Origin: Planctomycetes bacterium MalM25
Lineage (GTDB): Bacteria > Planctomycetota > Planctomycetia > Pirellulales > Lacipirellulaceae
Reading direction: 5' to 3'
NCBI GenBank assembly: GCA_007745835.1
Contig: CP036424.1
Location: forward strand, 620,001 to 684,000
DNA length: 64,000 nucleotides
Shown: positions 61,222-64,000 of the stretch, piece by piece
Layout of the letters: each line of letters opens with the position of its first letter
How positions within the stretch are numbered: position 1 is the first letter of the stretch
The notes under the pieces: generated by a model
The model's input: only the letters and a program-made list of their open reading frames with translations
Database searches by the model: none
Told to the model about the DNA's origin: nothing
Translations under genes and position numbers: made by a program

Positions 61222-62145
61222 TCACGCCCCGTGTGCCGCCAGCAACCACACGAGCACGCCCTTTTGGGCGTGCATGCGGTTGCCGGCCTGTTCGACGATG
61301 ACGCTCCGCTCGTGGTCCATGACGCCATCGGTCACCTCCTCGCCCCGGTTGGCGGGGAGGCAGTGCATGAAGATCGCGTCGTCCGGGGCCGCGGCGAAGA
61401 GCGACTCGTTCACCTGGTAGGCGGCGAAGTCACGGCGACGCTGCTCCTTCTCCTTCTCCTGGCCCATGCTGACCCACACGTCGGTGTAGATCGCCGCGGC
61501 GCCGGCGGCGGCCTCCCGCGGGTCATCGACGACCGAGAGCTTTACCTCGGGGTGCTTGGTCTTGAGCGTATCGAGGAAGACGGGGTCCATCACGTAACCC
61601 GCGGGGCTGGCCATGACGAACTCGACGCCTAGCTTGGCGCAGCCGCGGGCGAGGCTCACCGCGACGTTGTTGCCGTCGCCGATCCAGGCGAGCTTGCGGC
61701 CGCTGAGCGAGCCGAACCGCTCGCGGATGGTGAACAGGTCGGCGATCGCCTGGCAGGGGTGCGACTCGTCGGTCAGGCCGTTGATGACCGAGCAGGTCGC
61801 GTGCTGGGCGAACTCGGTGACGGTCTCGTGCCGCTTGCTGCGGATGACGACCACGTCGACCATTTGCGACAGGACACGCGAGAAGTCCTCCATCGATTCC
61901 CGGTCGCCGCCGAAGCCGGTGTCGGCGCCCAGCATGAGGCTCCCGCCCCCCAGGTGCGCCATGCCCGACTCGAAGCTGACGCGTGTCCGCAGCGACTGCT
62001 TCTCGAACAGCAGCGCGAGCATCCGCCCCGGCAGGAGCGGCTCGCGCACGCCCTCGCGGAACTTGCTCTTCAGGTCGGCGGTGATCGCGAAGATCGTCTC
62101 GAGCTCGGCGGCCGAGACGTCGTCGAGGGTGATGAGGTGACGCAT
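61222..62145 (-). CDS. argF: Ornithine carbamoyltransferase
   Basis: A 307-residue enzyme that makes citrulline from ornithine and carbamoyl phosphate. The carbamoyl-phosphate site appears as SLRTRVSFESGMAHLGG (S-x-R-T-R), the HPCQAIADL motif is present, and HCLPANRGEEV closes the ornithine site. The length is normal. It follows argD on the same strand; the 49-base gap is filled mostly by a repeated GAATGCGGAAT unit that ends four bases before the ATG. The small lower-GC gene starts exactly after its stop codon. Confidence 0.96.
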   Translation of the reverse strand: MRHLITLDDVSAAELETIFAITADLKSKFREGVREPLLPGRMLALLFEKQSLRTRVSFESGMAHLGGGSLMLGADTGFGGDRESMEDFSRVLSQMVDVVVIRSKRHETVTEFAQHATCSVINGLTDESHPCQAIADLFTIRERFGSLSGRKLAWIGDGNNVAVSLARGCAKLGVEFVMASPAGYVMDPVFLDTLKTKHPEVKLSVVDDPREAAAGAAAIYTDVWVSMGQEKEKEQRRRDFAAYQVNESLFAAAPDDAIFMHCLPANRGEEVTDGVMDHERSVIVEQAGNRMHAQKGVLVWLLAAHGA

Positions 62146-62149
62146 TATC

Positions 62150-62181
62150 GAATGCGGAATGGGGAAGGGGGAATGCGGAAT
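62150..62181 (-). repeat. Two GAATGCGGAAT units before argF
   Basis: GAATGCGGAAT occurs at 62150-62160 and 62171-62181, 21 bases apart, filling most of the argD-argF gap. The near unit ends four bases upstream of the argF ATG and so occupies the ribosome-binding site. Confidence 0.7.
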
Positions 62182-62194
62182 CCGTTGCGGAGGG

Positions 62195-63412
62195 CTACGA
62201 GACTTCGGCCGCGCGGAGCACGTCGGTCAGGATCTCGCAGCCCTGGTCGACCTCGGTGTCGGTCAGGGTCATCGCGGGCAGAAGGCGGATCACCGTCCCT
62301 TGGGTGCAGTTGATCAGCAGGCCGCGTTTCATGCACTCGGCGACGATCGGCACGCCGTCGGTCAGCAGCTCGAGGCCGACCATCAGGCCGCAGACCCGCA
62401 GCTCTCTAGCGAACGGCAACTCATCGACCAGCGGCGATAGCTTCTGGCGGAACCGCTCGCCAAGCTCTTTCGCCCGGGGCAGCAGGTTGTCGCGCTCGAT
62501 CGTCTCGATCGTGGCGATGCCCGCCCGCGCGGCGAGCGGGTTGCCGCCGAACGTGGCCGCGTGCATGCCGGGGCGGAGGCTGGGGGCGATCTCGGCGGTG
62601 GTCAGCATCGCCGCGCCGGCGACCCCGCCGCAGAGGCTCTTGGCGAGGGTCATCACGTCGGGCGTGACGCCGCCGAGCGACTCGTTCTGGTGAGCGAACC
62701 ACTCGCCGGTCCGCCCCGTGCCCGCCTGCACCTCGTCGAAGGCGAGCACCAGGCCGTGCTCGTTCGACAAGTCGCGGAGGCCTTGGAGGAAGCCCTCGGG
62801 CGGCAGGCGGATTCCGCCCTCGCCCTGGATCGGCTCGACCAGGATGCCGGCGGTCTCGTCGTCGATCGCCTCGCGGACCGCGTCGAGGTCGCCGAAGGGG
62901 CAGTAGGTGAAGCCGGCGACCAGCGGGCCGAGGCCTTCGTGGTACTTCGGCTGTGCGGTCGCGCTGGTCGCGCCGAGCGTCCGGCCGTGGAACCCGCCGG
63001 TGAACGTGATGATCTTGTAACGCTCTTCGGGCGTGTGCAGCCGGATGAGCTTGATGGCCGCCTCGTTCGCCTCGGCGCCCGAGTTGCAGAAGAAGGCCTG
63101 CCCGCCGAAGGAGCGCTCGCTGAGCAGCTTGGCCCACTGACCCTGGGCCTCGGTGTACCAGCTGTTGGGGACGTGGATGAGCTTGGCGACCTGGTCCTGG
63201 ACCGCCTCGACGACCGCCGGGGGGCAGTGCCCCAGCAGGTTGCAGCCCCAGCCTGGGAAGAGGTCGAGGTACTTGCGGCCCTGGTCGTCCCACACCCAGG
63301 AGCCCTCGCCCTTCACGAGCGAGACGGGGTAGCGCCCGTAGTTCGGCACGACGAACTTGCCGAACACCTCGGCCGTGGCGGGGGACATGGTCGTTTCGGC
63401 TGTCGCGGTCAT
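62195..63412 (-). CDS. argD: Acetylornithine aminotransferase
   Basis: A 405-residue PLP-dependent class III aminotransferase of arginine synthesis. [42 protein letters not shown] and [11 protein letters not shown] (the PLP lysine) are all present, as is the GNPLAARAG block. It may also accept succinyldiaminopimelate, as many family members do. The ATG at 63410-63412 starts [11 protein letters not shown]. An emptied inverted-repeat cassette lies just upstream. It belongs to the argB-argD-argF run. Confidence 0.95.
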   Translation of the reverse strand: MTATAETTMSPATAEVFGKFVVPNYGRYPVSLVKGEGSWVWDDQGRKYLDLFPGWGCNLLGHCPPAVVEAVQDQVAKLIHVPNSWYTEAQGQWAKLLSERSFGGQAFFCNSGAEANEAAIKLIRLHTPEERYKIITFTGGFHGRTLGATSATAQPKYHEGLGPLVAGFTYCPFGDLDAVREAIDDETAGILVEPIQGEGGIRLPPEGFLQGLRDLSNEHGLVLAFDEVQAGTGRTGEWFAHQNESLGGVTPDVMTLAKSLCGGVAGAAMLTTAEIAPSLRPGMHAATFGGNPLAARAGIATIETIERDNLLPRAKELGERFRQKLSPLVDELPFARELRVCGLMVGLELLTDGVPIVAECMKRGLLINCTQGTVIRLLPAMTLTDTEVDQGCEILTDVLRAAEVS

Positions 63413-63424
63413 GTTCTTTTCTTA

Positions 63425-63623
63425 AACCGCCAAGGACGCCAAGAGCGCCAAGGCTTATTGCGAAACGGGACAGGTTAGTGTTTGGGCAGGATCAGCAGGA
63501 AGCAGGTCGAGAATGCCCGACGATGGTGGAGCTGTCGCCACCGATCATCATGTCGATCTTGTTCATCCTGTCTAACTGAATTTTCTTGGCGAACCTTGGC
63601 GCTCGCGGGCGTCCTTGGCGGTT
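63425..63623 (-). mobile_element. Emptied cassette: inverted repeats without a GxxExxY gene
   Basis: The left arm 63425-63453 and right arm 63594-63623 are near reverse complements, with a few mismatches and one base of length difference. The shared core is AACCGCCAAGGACGCC and GAGCGCCAAGG, close to the arms of cassette 1. The interior of 140 bases has no GxxExxY gene and instead contains a degenerate palindrome with CAGGAT-type ends. The left arm ends 12 bases upstream of the argD ATG, the same position as in the two full cassettes. Confidence 0.65.
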
Positions 63624-63662
63624 CCCCTCCTCTCTGCTGAACTAGGCGGGACAGCCGCGGCG

Positions 63663-64000
63663 TCAAACGGGTTCGTTCACGATCTGGGTGCCGACGCCCT
63701 TATTGGTGTAGATCTCCAGCAGGAGCGAGTGACGCAGGCGGCCGTCGATGATGTGGACCTTGCCGACGCCCTTGCCGAGGGTCTCGAAGCAGGCCTCGAC
63801 CTTCGGGATCATGCCGGCGGCGATGGCGCCGCTGTCGATCAGCTCCTGCGACAGGTCGGGCGTCAGCGTGCCGATCAGCGACTCGGGGTCTTCCTTGTCC
63901 CGCAGCACGCCGGCGACATTGCTCAGGAAGACCAGCTTGTCGGCGCCGAGCGTCTCGGCGACCGCCATGGCGGCCGTGTCGGCGTTCACGTTGAGCAGCT
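63663..64000 (-). CDS. argB: Acetylglutamate kinase (5' end outside window)
   Basis: The frame stays open to the right edge, so only the C-terminal 111 or so residues are seen. The visible part contains the conserved [32 protein letters not shown] and the [26 protein letters not shown] block, which identify acetylglutamate kinase, the second step of arginine synthesis. It is upstream of argD and argF on the same strand, with the emptied repeat cassette in the argB-argD gap. The N-terminal nucleotide-binding half is not in the window. Confidence 0.95.
   Translation of the reverse strand, partial: LLNVNADTAAMAVAETLGADKLVFLSNVAGVLRDKEDPESLIGTLTPDLSQELIDSGAIAAGMIPKVEACFETLGKGVGKVHIIDGRLRHSLLLEIYTNKGVGTQIVNEPV

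Noticed and set aside
63475-63666. Short open frame in the argB-argD gap
   Set aside because: It is read from repeat arms and a degenerate palindrome and has no relation to GxxExxY proteins.

Overview
The window looks like a stretch of chromosome from a high-GC planctomycete, most likely of the Pirellulales/Lacipirellulaceae type. This is inferred from gene content: a DUF1559 pilin-like protein with the H-X9-DG tail motif, three PEP-CTERM proteins, a DUF1207 protein, a secreted sulfatase, and a 1373-residue secreted von Willebrand A protein. GC is high except in a few islands (11997-13349, about 17110-17614, 49427-49941, 60700-61221). Most of the window is housekeeping. There is no prophage, CRISPR array or rRNA operon. 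Many intergenic gaps are filled by inverted repeats, several lying directly in front of start codons.

Layout. 1-6.4 kb: SLC13 transporter (cut by the left edge), DUF151 nuclease, then minus-strand secreted or surface genes (sulfatase, DUF1559 pilin-like protein, His-rich lipoprotein, DUF5060/DUF4038 glycosidase-like protein). 6.6-11.9 kb: a threonine operon hom - apgM-type homoserine kinase candidate - lysC (four ACT domains), with a GxxExxY nuclease-like gene inside its own inverted repeats in each of its two junctions. 12-17 kb: PEP-CTERM protein, small membrane protein and leuS, with a 100-bp repeat in two copies. 17-24.5 kb: a REP-associated transposase framed by its REP repeat, then glgC, a MORN-type protein, ftsH and ppk1. 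24.6-29.1 kb: a small membrane protein, a Hint-domain secreted protein, and a phosphofructokinase with a long acidic tail. 29.4-34.2 kb: a surface-sugar cluster (two glycosyltransferase-like proteins, UDP-galactopyranose mutase, polyprenol-phosphate mannosyltransferase-like enzyme, epimerase). 34.2-40.3 kb: ExeA-like ATPase, trpF, ahcY and a tandem PEP-CTERM pair. 40.4-44.1 kb: DinB-like protein, three parS sites, a membrane protein, parA-parB and tRNA-Pro. 44.1-49.4 kb: nitrilase-like enzyme, L-2-hydroxyglutarate oxidase, flavin reductase, thiamine-binding-like protein, DUF1207 protein and tsaD. 49.9-59.9 kb: zinc-ribbon/PilZ protein, thioredoxin-like protein, DegP-type protease, SLC13-RCK permease and the giant vWA protein. 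59.9-64 kb: rph, a small protein, and argF, argD and argB (cut by the right edge).

How the genes work together. hom, apgM and lysC supply aspartate phosphorylation, homoserine formation and, if the apgM protein is the homoserine kinase, homoserine phosphorylation. argB-argD-argF are consecutive arginine steps. glf, the polyprenol glycosyltransferase, the epimerase and the two glycosyltransferase-like proteins point to a galactofuranose-containing surface glycan. parA, parB and three parS sites about 1 kb away form a chromosome-segregation module and suggest the window is near the replication origin.

The most interesting signal is a cassette family: a PD-(D/E)XK-like GxxExxY gene fitted almost flush between long inverted repeats and placed a few bases in front of the start codon of an operon gene. 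There are two full copies in the threonine operon and one emptied copy in front of argD.
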